Below, piece by piece: positions 8,795 through 19,159 of a stretch of DNA of 64,000 nucleotides; position 1 is the stretch's first letter; each line of letters begins with the position of its first letter. The notes under the pieces were generated by a model. It did no database searches and was not told where the DNA came from. It was given only the letters and a program-made list of their open reading frames with translations. The position numbers and the translations under genes are program-made. Where the stretch lies: the NCBI RefSeq assembly GCF_000422765.1, contig NZ_AUGR01000016.1, forward strand, positions 1 through 64,000, read 5' to 3'. Source of the DNA: Neptunomonas japonica DSM 18939 (GTDB lineage: Bacteria; Pseudomonadota; Gammaproteobacteria; Pseudomonadales; Balneatricaceae).

Positions 8795-8828
8795 TCGACA
8801 AGGAAAGTAGTGATGCCTTCCTTGTCGA
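8795..8828. terminator. Hairpin between convergent sugar transferase and prsR genes
   Basis: TCGACAAGGAA and TTCCTTGTCGA form a perfect 11-bp stem with a 12-base loop, midway between two convergent stop codons. T tracts are lacking on both sides, so termination is inferred from position. Confidence 0.5.
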
Positions 8829-8847
8829 AAGCAAAGCAGTTTAGCTA

Positions 8848-10209
8848 TTATGTTTTAGGGTGTAGATTGTACTTGTCTAGCATACTGTAAAGAGTAGGGC
8901 GTGTGATTCCAAGTGCTTTTGCTGTATCTGAAATGCTAAAGTCAGCATGGTGTAGTGCTCTTTTGATTGCTTTCTTTTCTGCTTCATCTCTTATTTGCTT
9001 CAGATTTAGTGGGGCGTAATCGGCGTCTTCTGAGCAAAGCTCCAAGTCTTCAGTTGTTATGTATGCGCCATCAGCCATTATGACGGCTCTTTTGATTTTA
9101 CTCTCAATTTCCCGCACATTTCCAGGCCAGTTGTAAGATTCAATTGCTGCTATTGCTTCTGAATCAAAATTTCTAATGGTCTTACCATATTCTTTGTTTA
9201 GTCGTGTCAAAAAAGACTTTGCAAGTAAAAGAGCGTCGCCCTCTCTGTCTTTTAACGAAGGTATCTGAACGGTTATTTCGCTGATTCTGTAGTATAAATC
9301 TTCTCTAAAGCGCCCTTCTTTTATGTGTGTTGTTAAGTCTTGGTGTGTCGCGCATACAATGCGCACATCAATTGGGATTTCCACCCTACCACCAACCCTT
9401 TCAATAATACGCTCTTGAAAAAAACGAAGAAGTTTCGCTTGTAGCTCAAAAGGTAGATCTCCTATCTCGTCGAGAAAAAGTGTCCCGCCGTTGGCTAGTT
9501 CGATTTTTCCTATTGTTTGTTTGGTAGCGCCAGTGAAAGCTCCTTTTTCATGACCAAAAAGTTCGCTTTCAAGTAAGCTATCAGGAATAGCTGCACAGTT
9601 GATAGCAACTATTTTCTCATTAGCGCGAGGGCTTAGTTTGTGGATGGCCTGAGCAAATAGTTCTTTACCAGTTCCGCTTGCGCCTAAAAGCAATGTGGTG
9701 ATGTCAGATGGAGCAACTTTTTCAATTGTTCTGCATGCTTTGAGCATAGGGGCACTTGCAGCAATGATTCCATCTAATGGCATGCTGTGATGGCTTTGTT
9801 GTAGTTGTTTGTTTTCAACTTCTAACTGGTAGACTCTGTATGCTCTTTCTACAATAAGGGTTAATATTTCAGGATCAGCGGGTTTTTGGTAAAAGTCATA
9901 AGCACCTAGTGCTATCGCTTTCACCGCGTTAGTGCGGTCGTTATCCCCTGTGACCACAATAACTTTACATTCAGGAGTTAACGATAATATTTCTTTCAAT
10001 GTAGCGAAGCCTTCAGTCACTCCACCAGGATCAGGAGGGAGTCCTAAGTCAAGGAGAACTACTCCAGGCTGAAGGCGTCGTAATTGTGTAATGGCATCAG
10101 CCCTTGTGCCGCAAATAGCGACTTCAAAACCATCAAAGCACCAGCGTAACTGGCTTTGCAAGCCTTCATCATCCTCAACGATAAGCAGGTTTTTTTTAGA
10201 TCCATTCAT
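8848..10209 (-). CDS. prsR: PEP-CTERM-box sigma-54 response regulator PrsR
   Basis: This 453-residue regulator is of the NtrC/AtoC type. It has a receiver domain at 1-125 with probable phospho-acceptor D54, and an AAA+ sigma-54 interaction domain with Walker A GASGTGKE (176-183), GAFTGA (223-228) and Walker B GGTLFLDE (241-248). A C-terminal Fis-type helix-turn-helix (ISDTAKALGITRPTLYSMLD) completes it. GAFTGA shows it should activate sigma-54 polymerase. It sits 30 bases downstream of its cognate kinase PrsK. The PrsR family is known to control PEP-CTERM genes. A sigma-54 promoter lies upstream of the divergent cassette at 12733-12748 and is a candidate target. Confidence 0.92.
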   Translation of the reverse strand: MNGSKKNLLIVEDDEGLQSQLRWCFDGFEVAICGTRADAITQLRRLQPGVVLLDLGLPPDPGGVTEGFATLKEILSLTPECKVIVVTGDNDRTNAVKAIALGAYDFYQKPADPEILTLIVERAYRVYQLEVENKQLQQSHHSMPLDGIIAASAPMLKACRTIEKVAPSDITTLLLGASGTGKELFAQAIHKLSPRANEKIVAINCAAIPDSLLESELFGHEKGAFTGATKQTIGKIELANGGTLFLDEIGDLPFELQAKLLRFFQERIIERVGGRVEIPIDVRIVCATHQDLTTHIKEGRFREDLYYRISEITVQIPSLKDREGDALLLAKSFLTRLNKEYGKTIRNFDSEAIAAIESYNWPGNVREIESKIKRAVIMADGAYITTEDLELCSEDADYAPLNLKQIRDEAEKKAIKRALHHADFSISDTAKALGITRPTLYSMLDKYNLHPKT

Positions 10210-10239
10210 ATAATAGTTCCTTATTTGCGCATCTTGTAT

Positions 10240-12318
10240 TTAGGATGGGGTTTGGTTGTGTAATGGTAGTGTAATGTGGAATGTTGTTCCGCTACCCAGT
10301 GAACTTGTTACTTGGATATCACCACCAAGAGAGCGAACTACTTCCCTGCTTTCAAAGGCGCCGACGCCCATTCCTGTTAAGCCTTTGGTTGAGTCAAAGG
10401 CTTTGAATAATCTGTGTTGAATAAAGTTTTCATCCATACCGCAGCCACTATCTTTGATTTCAATAATAGCACTAGAAGGAGAGCAGCATAAATTGATCTC
10501 TATACTTCCATGTTCTTCTGTTGCCTCTAAAGCGTTTTGGATGATGTGACTAAAGACATTTGATAGTTGTTCATTATCGGCAAAGACAAAAGCTTGTAAC
10601 TCTGTATCAATGAGTTTTGGCATAGGTAGGCGTGTGCTAAAGCGCTGAATGACCGTTTTAAGTAATTGTTTAATATCAATGGGTACGGGAGTTGTGCCAC
10701 GCATTCCATTGCGCATTTGTTCCATTAGTCGGGTCATTCTTGTGACAGAGTTGCGTACCGTTAGGATGACATCATCTACAAACTCGGGTTTGTGTTTGTG
10801 CTTTTCTGCATTGGAAACGATGAGTGATTGTTGGGCTAAAATATTTTTCAGGTCATGAACAATATAGGCAGATAAGCGATTGAATGCTTCAAACTGTTGA
10901 GCTTGTATAAGTGCTTGGCTTGCTTGGTATTGTGCTAAAAGGCTGGCTGCTTGTTTGCCGGCAATTTTTAGTAGGTCTCGATCTTCCCAATTTATATTCT
11001 TTTGGATATCAGAGTGTTTTACGAGTACAAAGCCATAAACTTCTGCATTAAAGAGTAAGGGGACCATTAGCCATGCATTTGGTATGTCTAATAAACTTGT
11101 TGGAAGATTTAGGTCGTCGTATATGCCTGGAGTTAGTTTGTATTCATCAAAATCAATCACCCATTCTGTTCGTTCAAAAAACTCGCTGATTTCGAGTAAA
11201 TGTGAGGCGCTTATTGCTGGGGCTGCCATATCCCAATTGGTAAGTAGGTGATAAGTTGAATGTTCGTTTCTTCCCCAGATAACACCGCCTTTGCTTTGTA
11301 CTAAGGAGCCAATGGCTGAGCAAATTCGTTCGGGAGTTTCGAGTTCGTGTTCGGAAAGTTGGTGAGTGAACTTTTGCCACTCCTCTCTATAGTCATATTT
11401 GTAGCTAAAGAAATGCTTGCTGAGGACGACGCGGACACTAGAGCGAATCTTGTCTGAAAATAGTAATATGAAAAGAAGCAGTCCAGCTCCGAAAAGAAAA
11501 GTTATTTGTAATACTGAACCCCATGTGCCGCCATAGTATCTAATGAAGTAACCCGCTCCTGACATGAGTACAAGGTAGAACCCAGCCCCTGTTAATGTGG
11601 CGGTATGGAAGACCACTTGACGCGAAACTTGTAAATTAAGTGACCAGTTAGGGTTTCTTGTTAGGGATATCATGATCAGCGGCATTGCGATGCCATTGAT
11701 CACGCCGCGAGCATCCCAAAGCTGTTGATCCAAGTGCTTAAAGAGAAGGGCATCTGCATAAATAAAAAAATCATAGGCAAAAATACTTCCTAGTCCCAAG
11801 CATAGATGTTTAAGAAACCAGTGCTGCTCTTTGGATGAGTTTCTATAAAGCTGCTCTATGAGTAACAAGCCGATTATAGAGAATACCATCCAGGCAATTA
11901 ATGGGATGTCATGTTTTAGGTTTTCGGATGGCTCGCCTAGGGTTGAGCTGCTCATGAGTAAAATCATGCAGCTCAGAATAAATACTATGCTTATCAGAAG
12001 TAATGGAGAGTTTATTAACCTAGTAGCTATAGATGAGCTAATGTTGGTCGAATTCTTATTCGGTGAGATTATTTTTAGTAAGAAAAAGCACCAAGCAACA
12101 TCGCGTAAGATCTCTGTTATCTGTATAGCTTGTAGAGGTACTTCTGTTGAGAAGTAAGAAAAAGCTATTAGGGCTGCCCAGATAAAGGTTGCTATGGTTG
12201 CTGCTTTTACGGGTAAACCAGATTTGTCAGCTTTTGATGATGAGAGTAATACGATGCCGAGTAGTAGATAGCTTACGCAAGCAAATAAGTAACTATAAAA
12301 ACCGACATTGTCGAGCAT
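10240..12318 (-). CDS. prsK: PEP-CTERM system sensor histidine kinase PrsK
   Basis: The protein has 692 residues. The first ~300 form eight or nine membrane helices, followed by a GAF domain (about 320-470) and a HisKA/HATPase module. The phospho-acceptor is H488 in HDLKN. The N box is in FSHIIQNALEATEEHG, G1 is DSGCGMDENF and G2 is TGMGVGAFESREV, ending in GSGTTFHITLPL. The membrane-GAF-kinase layout is that of PrsK. It is the first gene of the prsK-prsR pair and is transcribed away from the Tat/HprK cassette. The signal it senses is unknown. Confidence 0.92.
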   Translation of the reverse strand: MLDNVGFYSYLFACVSYLLLGIVLLSSSKADKSGLPVKAATIATFIWAALIAFSYFSTEVPLQAIQITEILRDVAWCFFLLKIISPNKNSTNISSSIATRLINSPLLLISIVFILSCMILLMSSSTLGEPSENLKHDIPLIAWMVFSIIGLLLIEQLYRNSSKEQHWFLKHLCLGLGSIFAYDFFIYADALLFKHLDQQLWDARGVINGIAMPLIMISLTRNPNWSLNLQVSRQVVFHTATLTGAGFYLVLMSGAGYFIRYYGGTWGSVLQITFLFGAGLLLFILLFSDKIRSSVRVVLSKHFFSYKYDYREEWQKFTHQLSEHELETPERICSAIGSLVQSKGGVIWGRNEHSTYHLLTNWDMAAPAISASHLLEISEFFERTEWVIDFDEYKLTPGIYDDLNLPTSLLDIPNAWLMVPLLFNAEVYGFVLVKHSDIQKNINWEDRDLLKIAGKQAASLLAQYQASQALIQAQQFEAFNRLSAYIVHDLKNILAQQSLIVSNAEKHKHKPEFVDDVILTVRNSVTRMTRLMEQMRNGMRGTTPVPIDIKQLLKTVIQRFSTRLPMPKLIDTELQAFVFADNEQLSNVFSHIIQNALEATEEHGSIEINLCCSPSSAIIEIKDSGCGMDENFIQHRLFKAFDSTKGLTGMGVGAFESREVVRSLGGDIQVTSSLGSGTTFHITLPLHNQTPS

Positions 12319-12819
12319 AGCTGTTTCTCTGGTAGGTTAATGGAACTGAAGTATTTGTATATTGTGTTACTCAGCTTTAGGGTAAACTGTTTTCAATAAA
12401 TAGCTGGTTATGTATGGACATCAGGTTGCTTATTCTTAACGGATTAAATTGTAGCACGTGGTTTGAAAAAGTTTATTAATCTTATATAAATCAGACATGT
12501 TTAAGATTATGTACATAGAACAAGTGCTAAACTGATGGGCATTAAGAAGAAGTGTTGTTCGATGGCTAAAGCGGTCTTATGATATTTCTATTTGCATAGG
12601 CAACGAGTTTCAAACGATGTCATACTAATGTCCTGTGTTGACGTCAGTATTTTTTACAGCGTAGCGTTTGATGTTGTCACCTTATGCAGGATAATAGTTA
12701 AAAGTACTTATGAATCATGCTTTAGGGTTTTAGGGCATGCTTTTTGCAGAACGTATGTTTATATATGAATGCATTTTTAGAATTGCATTACTTAACAGAT
12801 TAACAGTAGGGCTACTCAG
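12319..12819. other. Divergent regulatory region between prsK and the HprK-related cassette
   Basis: These 501 non-coding bases are AT-rich. The only element I can name is the sigma-54 promoter at 12733-12748. The distance from it to prsK leaves ample room for an upstream enhancer, such as a PrsR site, but I could not pick out a convincing inverted repeat. No ORF above 30 codons looks real here. Confidence 0.6.
12733..12748 (+). promoter_or_regulatory. Sigma-54 (RpoN) promoter
   Basis: GGGCAT-N5-TTGCA matches the -24/-12 consensus TGGCAC-N5-TTGCA. GG is at 12734-12735 and GC at 12746-12747, exactly 10 bases apart. The predicted start is near 12759, about 60 bases before the Tat-signal gene. 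The sigma-54 activator PrsR is encoded just across the intergenic region. Confidence 0.75.
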
Positions 12820-13578
12820 ATGAAGGATAAAATGGATCGTCCGAAAAATGACGAATTGCTTACAGATCAAAAGGTAAGCACTGGTCACGAATCATCGGGT
12901 GTTGATTCATCACGCCGACGTATTTTTGGTGTTGGTGTTGCTGCTCCAATTATTTTGAGCATGTCTAGTCGTACCGCGTGGGGTGGTGCTTTGTGTGCCC
13001 CTTCTGCGTTTAATTCGGCAACATTTGCTTCTCACCACCCGGGTGACCCTGCATGTAGCGCTTTGGCTGGAGCTCGCCCGTCAACGTGGGCGGCTTCTCC
13101 AGGCTCTTGGCCGGCACCCTATGTGGCAGATTCTAGTATTGGTGCGCAAACCTCCGATCCGGCACAACAAGCAGCATGTCAAACTATAGCGACAACTGCA
13201 GGGTATCCTTATGTAGGATATTATGTAGATACTGCTAGTACGGTTTACTGTCGTGGTCCGCAGAGTTTTAATGCTATTTTTTCAGCTGCCCTTTCTCCTG
13301 ACGCATCATTATTAGAAGTATTGCTTACAAAACCGAATTCTAGTATTGAATCTCATGCTGTAGCGGCTTTGTTGAATGCGGCTTCTGGGAAAATAACACT
13401 AGGTCTCGTTAGTGGCGGAACATCCGTCGTTGAGAGCAAGGTTATTGATATCTTCAGCGCTCTGATGAATGGAAGTGGTTATACGCTTCCAGAAACAGGG
13501 CAGGTAGTGTTCTGGGATACAGACCCTAATGGCGTTGGTCTTACCATGCAAGGGTATTTCGATACTTATGCAGAGTAA
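12820..13578 (+). CDS. Tat-signal exported protein of an HPr-rel-A-type cassette
   Basis: This 252-residue protein starts with a 30-residue polar extension, then a twin-arginine motif S-R-R-R-I-F (31-36), a hydrophobic core (GVGVAAPIILSMSS) and a likely cleavage site after TAWG near 55. The mature part is rich in Ala, Ser and Gly and has Cys near 59, 77, 118 and 132, which could pair after folded export. I recognise no domain. Position as first gene, upstream of PqqD-like, HprK-like and nucleotidyltransferase genes, suggests it is the substrate or effector of that machinery; this is inference. ATG at 12832 is an alternative start. Expression probably depends on the sigma-54 promoter. Confidence 0.75.
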   Translation: MKDKMDRPKNDELLTDQKVSTGHESSGVDSSRRRIFGVGVAAPIILSMSSRTAWGGALCAPSAFNSATFASHHPGDPACSALAGARPSTWAASPGSWPAPYVADSSIGAQTSDPAQQAACQTIATTAGYPYVGYYVDTASTVYCRGPQSFNAIFSAALSPDASLLEVLLTKPNSSIESHAVAALLNAASGKITLGLVSGGTSVVESKVIDIFSALMNGSGYTLPETGQVVFWDTDPNGVGLTMQGYFDTYAE

Positions 13579-13605
13579 TTAGCACTAGTAAGGGTGGTGG
13601 ATTGA

Positions 13606-13899
13606 ATGTCTATGGTGATCTATAACTCTGCTATAGACTTATCCTCGGCCTTGATTGCTGAGTTTGGTGATATGTCTGTTGTTCATGAGCAGGAAAGTGA
13701 TGGTTTGCACATGTTAAGTGCTTCCATAGTTTCTCTCTTAAAGAGAATTTCTGTAGCTGGTGAGCAAGAGGCGGACATATTGCAGTTAATTCAAGAAACT
13801 ATTTTTTGTGTATCTGCGCAAGGAAATGTGGCTATGGATAGCAGTAAAGAGTACTTAATGTTGCTGATCAGCCAGGGAATTATTAAAAAAATCCAATGA
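13606..13899 (+). CDS. PqqD-family peptide chaperone of the HPr-rel-A system
   Basis: A small 97-residue protein with the PqqD-like layout: two short beta segments, then helices around LHMLSASIVSLLKRISVAG and a C-terminal YLMLLISQGIIKKIQ resembling the L-x-x-L-x-x-x-G-(L/I)-(I/L) ending of PqqD folds. PqqD proteins bind peptide substrates and present them to modifying enzymes. The stop overlaps the next start (ATGA), so it is translationally coupled to the HprK-like kinase. The identification relies on size, pattern and context, because sequence conservation in this family is low. Confidence 0.65.
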   Translation: MSMVIYNSAIDLSSALIAEFGDMSVVHEQESDGLHMLSASIVSLLKRISVAGEQEADILQLIQETIFCVSAQGNVAMDSSKEYLMLLISQGIIKKIQ

Positions 13900-14801
13900 T
13901 AGTGTCTGATTTTTCAGTGGATGAATGTGCCGATCAGCTAGCTTGTGACGGTTTGAGATTGAATGTAGGGCCTTTTTGGTGCCATATTCGATCCTCTCTC
14001 CCATTGGTAGCTGCTCATATTTATCAGTTGTACCCCGATGCGATAATTGATCAAGATAGAGCGTTTGTTGATTTTCCTATACAGATTTCGCGAAAGTCAG
14101 GAACGCGTGGCTGGGTTAAGCCCTTGGTTGAGTTTACGTTTAATGGAAATGTACCTTTTACCCCCTTGTCTTTGAACCAATCCCCGGCATTAGCAGAGTG
14201 GGGTATTAACTGGTGCGTGTCAGCGCACGCACATCAGTACTTGATTTTGCATGCTGCAGCGGTAGAAAAAAATAATAAGGCCATTATTATGCCAGCACCT
14301 TCAGGTTCTGGTAAGAGTACCCTGTGTACTGCTCTTGTTGCTCGTGGTTGGCGCTTATTGTCTGATGAATTGACAATGATCTCTACTAAGAACTCAATGC
14401 TTCAGCCATTGCCAAAACCCATGAGTCTTAAAAATGAGTCTATACAAGTTATTCAAGAATTCTGGCCAGAATCAGTATTTGGTCATATCTGTACTGATAC
14501 GCTAAAAGGTTCGGTAGCTCATGTGAAGCCTCCTGCTGAGAGCGTGCAGCGTTCATCTGAGAAGGCAGAGGCGGCAATTGTGCTTTTCCCGCAATATCAA
14601 GCTGGTGCTGCATTGCAGCTGAAAAGTAAAGAAAAAGCTTATGCTTATATGTCTTTGGTTGAGAATGCATTTAATTATCACTTGCTTGGGTCCCATGCTT
14701 TTCATGCGTTGTCTAATCTAGTACAGCAATCTGATGCTTATGAGCTTGCCTACAGTGATTTAAATGATGCAATATCTCAATTAGAGTTGTTAGTTTCATG
14801 A
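13896..14801 (+). CDS. HprK-related kinase A
   Basis: This 301-residue protein has a P-loop APSGSGKST at 134-142 and a following LLSDELTMI (154-162), as in the C-terminal kinase domain of HPr kinase/phosphorylase. The N-terminal 110 residues do not resemble HprK. The HPr-P-x-G-Y signature typical of true HprK is absent, and no HPr gene is nearby, so the substrate is probably not HPr. The family is known to co-occur with a PqqD-like protein, as here. It overlaps both neighbours by four bases (ATGA), which implies one translational unit. Confidence 0.85.
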   Translation: MIVSDFSVDECADQLACDGLRLNVGPFWCHIRSSLPLVAAHIYQLYPDAIIDQDRAFVDFPIQISRKSGTRGWVKPLVEFTFNGNVPFTPLSLNQSPALAEWGINWCVSAHAHQYLILHAAAVEKNNKAIIMPAPSGSGKSTLCTALVARGWRLLSDELTMISTKNSMLQPLPKPMSLKNESIQVIQEFWPESVFGHICTDTLKGSVAHVKPPAESVQRSSEKAEAAIVLFPQYQAGAALQLKSKEKAYAYMSLVENAFNYHLLGSHAFHALSNLVQQSDAYELAYSDLNDAISQLELLVS

Positions 14802-15889
14802 TGGCTAATAAATTTAAAGTGCTGTGCAGTTTACTTACTGGAGACTGCGCAGCTAAAGATGTCTCTTTGACTCAGTGGAATTTGGTCATCCAGCAAGGGC
14901 GTAGTACGCATGTTTTGAGCATGCTTTACTATCGACTTGAGCAGAGGGAGCAACTGATTGATGTTCCTAAGTCTGTTATGTGGCATCTTGAAGCTGCCTC
15001 GATAGTCTCAGAAAAATATCTACGTGATACGCGCTCTGAAATTAAACGTTTCCTTCCGGTTTTTGCCTCTTTGGGGGTGAAGCTCATTTTGTTGAAAGGG
15101 GCTGCCTACGTTATTTCTGATAAGCCTTGTGCTAAGGGAAGGACGTTTTCTGATATTGACCTTTTAGTTCCAAAGGACAATATTGATAGGTTAGAAGCCG
15201 CGCTTCAATGGCATGGCTGGGCGAGCTCTAATCAAAGTGCCTATGATCAGCGTTATTATCGGGATTGGATGCATGAGATTCCTCCGCTAGTGCATGTTAA
15301 GCGGCACACAGTTATTGATATTCATCATACTATTTTACCTTTGACTGCTTCTCTTAAGCCGGTAGCTAGCAATCTTTTTGCAGGCTCGCAAGAAGTCGAA
15401 GACGGTGTTTGGGCATTATCTGACATTGATATGTTGCTGCACAGTGCTACTCACTTGTTCATGGATACTGAGTTTGATCATGCTTTTAGAGATCTATTAG
15501 ATTTTGATGGGCTAATAAGGGACGTATTGATGCGTGAGTTCGACTGGCAGGCTCTTTTGATTAGAGGGCGGGAGATGGATCTTATACAGCCTCTATACTA
15601 CGCCTTAAGGTATAGTCGTCGTATGTTTAATACCCCTATTCCGTTAGATGTCGTTACTTCCTGTGAACTGGAGTGGACTCCTGTGCTCACGGCAGGTTTT
15701 ATGGATGTATTGTTTGATCGTGTCATTATGCCGCCACACAATAGTGCGCGGTTGGTTGGTACTGCTTTGGCGCGTAAGCTTCTTTTTATCCGCGGGCATT
15801 ACCTGAGAATGCCATTTGGGCTTCTAATCAGGCATCTTTTTCATAAGGCTTTTATTTCACCTAACGAAAAAGAATCCTCGGCAGCTTAA
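14798..15889 (+). CDS. Nucleotidyltransferase-fold protein of the HprK-related cassette
   Basis: The 363-residue protein contains VKLILLKGAAYVI at 94-106 and FSDIDLLVPKDNID at 117-130. This matches the uncharacterised nucleotidyltransferase family (NTP_transf_5 type) with acidic metal-binding residues D119 and D121. Members often lie in peptide-modification clusters beside PqqD-like and HprK-like genes. It could transfer a nucleotidyl or phosphoryl group to the cassette substrate; this is unproven. ATG at 14798 overlaps the kinase stop, and ATG at 14801 is an alternative. It is the last gene of the cassette, convergent with the GAF-domain gene. Confidence 0.75.
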   Translation: MMANKFKVLCSLLTGDCAAKDVSLTQWNLVIQQGRSTHVLSMLYYRLEQREQLIDVPKSVMWHLEAASIVSEKYLRDTRSEIKRFLPVFASLGVKLILLKGAAYVISDKPCAKGRTFSDIDLLVPKDNIDRLEAALQWHGWASSNQSAYDQRYYRDWMHEIPPLVHVKRHTVIDIHHTILPLTASLKPVASNLFAGSQEVEDGVWALSDIDMLLHSATHLFMDTEFDHAFRDLLDFDGLIRDVLMREFDWQALLIRGREMDLIQPLYYALRYSRRMFNTPIPLDVVTSCELEWTPVLTAGFMDVLFDRVIMPPHNSARLVGTALARKLLFIRGHYLRMPFGLLIRHLFHKAFISPNEKESSAA

Positions 15890-15923
15890 GCTCTATTATG
15901 CTTGTGTTGAATGGCCTCTAATT

Positions 15924-16664
15924 TTACTGCTTTTTGTTCTCAAGCTGCTCATTTAATAATGTAATGATTTCCGATACCGCAACAATAATATGGTCTGACT
16001 CAATCCCTGCATGGCAAAGCTCGTGATAAAAGCCTTTAGCTAGAATCTTGGCAACCTTTTTTGGGTTTTGAGTAAAATCACCGATAGGTTGTTTTTGTGC
16101 ATTTTGTTCTCGTTCAAGTGCGGCAATCGCAAATTTAGACCTGAGGATATATTGTAAATGAAGAGTTTGGATGGACTTGGCAACAAACATTCCAAGAATG
16201 GTTGCTAGTTCAAGATCAGATTCTGCAAAAATACGATTGTCTGATGGTTTGCTGATGTTTATGACGCCTATGACAACTTTATCTGTCCAAATAGGTAGCG
16301 ATATGAACCCGCCTTTTTGTCGGGCTGATGCAGAAAACTGACTGTTGTTTATATCAGGAACTAGCAAAGGTTTGCCGGAGCGAGCAACATGCTCAGAGAT
16401 ACCTGATGCTGAAGTAGGTTTGGTGTAAGCGCTATCAGGTAGGGAACCGGAGTGGGCGTGTATACGCAGTGGAAAAGATTCATCTGTATGTTGGTCTTTG
16501 AGTAGCATAATCGAGCAGTTTTCTGTTTTTAAGGTTTTTGCCAAGAGTTCAGCTAGCTCATTTAGTGATGCGTCAATATTTTCGTGGTTGTGTAAAAAGT
16601 GCGATAGGCTTAAGACGCTATCAATGAAGTCGGTACTCGCTTCTACTTCTGTTTGCTCGGTCAT
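15924..16664 (-). CDS. GAF-domain protein
   Basis: This 246-residue soluble protein has a GAF domain at about residues 25-170 (TENCSIMLLKDQ, HVARSGKPLLVPDIN, LPIWTDKVVIGVINISKP), followed by helical sequence with no output domain such as a kinase or GGDEF. GAF domains bind small ligands or mediate signalling contacts. It lies 32 bases downstream of an XrtA-associated ATPase on the same strand, so the two probably form an operon. A link to exopolysaccharide or PEP-CTERM control is inferred from location only. Confidence 0.75.
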   Translation of the reverse strand: MTEQTEVEASTDFIDSVLSLSHFLHNHENIDASLNELAELLAKTLKTENCSIMLLKDQHTDESFPLRIHAHSGSLPDSAYTKPTSASGISEHVARSGKPLLVPDINNSQFSASARQKGGFISLPIWTDKVVIGVINISKPSDNRIFAESDLELATILGMFVAKSIQTLHLQYILRSKFAIAALEREQNAQKQPIGDFTQNPKKVAKILAKGFYHELCHAGIESDHIIVAVSEIITLLNEQLENKKQ

Positions 16665-16696
16665 GATGTAAATCCTTTTTCTTTTTGTTAACGTAT

Positions 16697-17539
16697 TTAT
16701 GCTTCAGCAAGGCTTTTGCTTATTGGAAGAAGTTGCTCTTGAACGAGTTCGTGAATAATGGTGTGTAAGTCTTGTATTTCAAAATAGCTTCTTTTTGTTA
16801 ACCAGCCGTGCAAAAAAAGCCTGCTACATATAAGATTTATTATTCGGGGTATGCCGTTACTGAATCGATAGATATAGTAAAAAATTTTGCTATCAAATTC
16901 GGGGTTTTTCTGCCAGTTACAGTGCGCCAGACGATATAGAATATACTCTTTAGTATCGATTTCGTTTAAAGGGCGCATACGATACGAAGCGGTAATGCGC
17001 TGTCGTAACTGTGTTTGACTTGCGGATGCGATGGTTGAGCGAAGTTTTTCTTGTCCGATAAGAAAGATTTGTAATAGCGGCTTGTTTGTCGTTTGAAGAG
17101 TAGTGAGAAGTCTTAACTCTTCAAGAGCTTTTTCTGAGAGGTTCTGGGCTTCGTCTATAATTAGTAAAGTATGTTTGCCTTTTTTCTGCTGTTCTAAAAA
17201 GTAGCGATGAAGCGAGTGTAATAGTTTGGCACTGTTGCCTTCTTCAGGGAAAAGACCGAAGTTCAGACAAATTAAGCACAGCAGGTCTTCGGCTATCAGT
17301 TGTGATGATGTGATTTGGATGAACGTAATTGTTTCAGGTAGGTGTTCGATGAGATCGCAAATGAGAGTGGACTTCCCCGTGCCTGGTAGTCCTGTAATTA
17401 GAACAAAGCCTTCTTGGCGATGCAGGGCGTAACTCATTGATGCTTTCGCTTTCTGGAACCCAGGGTGTAAAAAGCAAAGGCTTGCATCCGGAGTCAGACG
17501 AAAGGGGTCTGCGGTTAAGCCATAATGTTCTTCGTACAT
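16697..17539 (-). CDS. XrtA/PEP-CTERM system-associated ATPase (ExeA/GspA-like)
   Basis: A 280-residue AAA ATPase starting MYEEHYGLTADPFRL, with Walker A GLPGTGKST (50-58) and Walker B LLIIDEAQ (125-132). The start, length and ExeA-like IIDEAQNLSEKALEELRLL segment match the ATPase family found beside XrtA-type exosortases. It lacks the membrane tail of the ATPase encoded divergently at 17822. GspA/ExeA relatives aid assembly of envelope secretion complexes, so a similar energy role for polysaccharide or protein export is plausible. Confidence 0.85.
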   Translation of the reverse strand: MYEEHYGLTADPFRLTPDASLCFLHPGFQKAKASMSYALHRQEGFVLITGLPGTGKSTLICDLIEHLPETITFIQITSSQLIAEDLLCLICLNFGLFPEEGNSAKLLHSLHRYFLEQQKKGKHTLLIIDEAQNLSEKALEELRLLTTLQTTNKPLLQIFLIGQEKLRSTIASASQTQLRQRITASYRMRPLNEIDTKEYILYRLAHCNWQKNPEFDSKIFYYIYRFSNGIPRIINLICSRLFLHGWLTKRSYFEIQDLHTIIHELVQEQLLPISKSLAEA

Positions 17540-17821
17540 CTGATCTCCAGAACGGGTAACTATAAAACCATAAAGCTATATTTAAATTAGAATGATTTAA
17601 TTTTTATTTGGAAGTTAGATTCTATATGAATAAGGTAGAATATAAAGCCTTGTTAAGTGTCTGTGAATCTTCTTAATGCTATGCTAAAGATTACTCGTTC
17701 AGGCTCGGCGGCTCAAGTCCGATTCGTAGTTTACAGCTGGATGCTATTTCAGGGGCGAAGTAAATGAATTATATGTGGCGATATATCGCTAATGATGTTT
17801 TCAGGTTATGGAATAATACTG

Positions 17822-19132
<1,311 letters not shown>

Positions 19133-19159
19133 AGCTATTGTTAATAGAAGATAAAAAGC

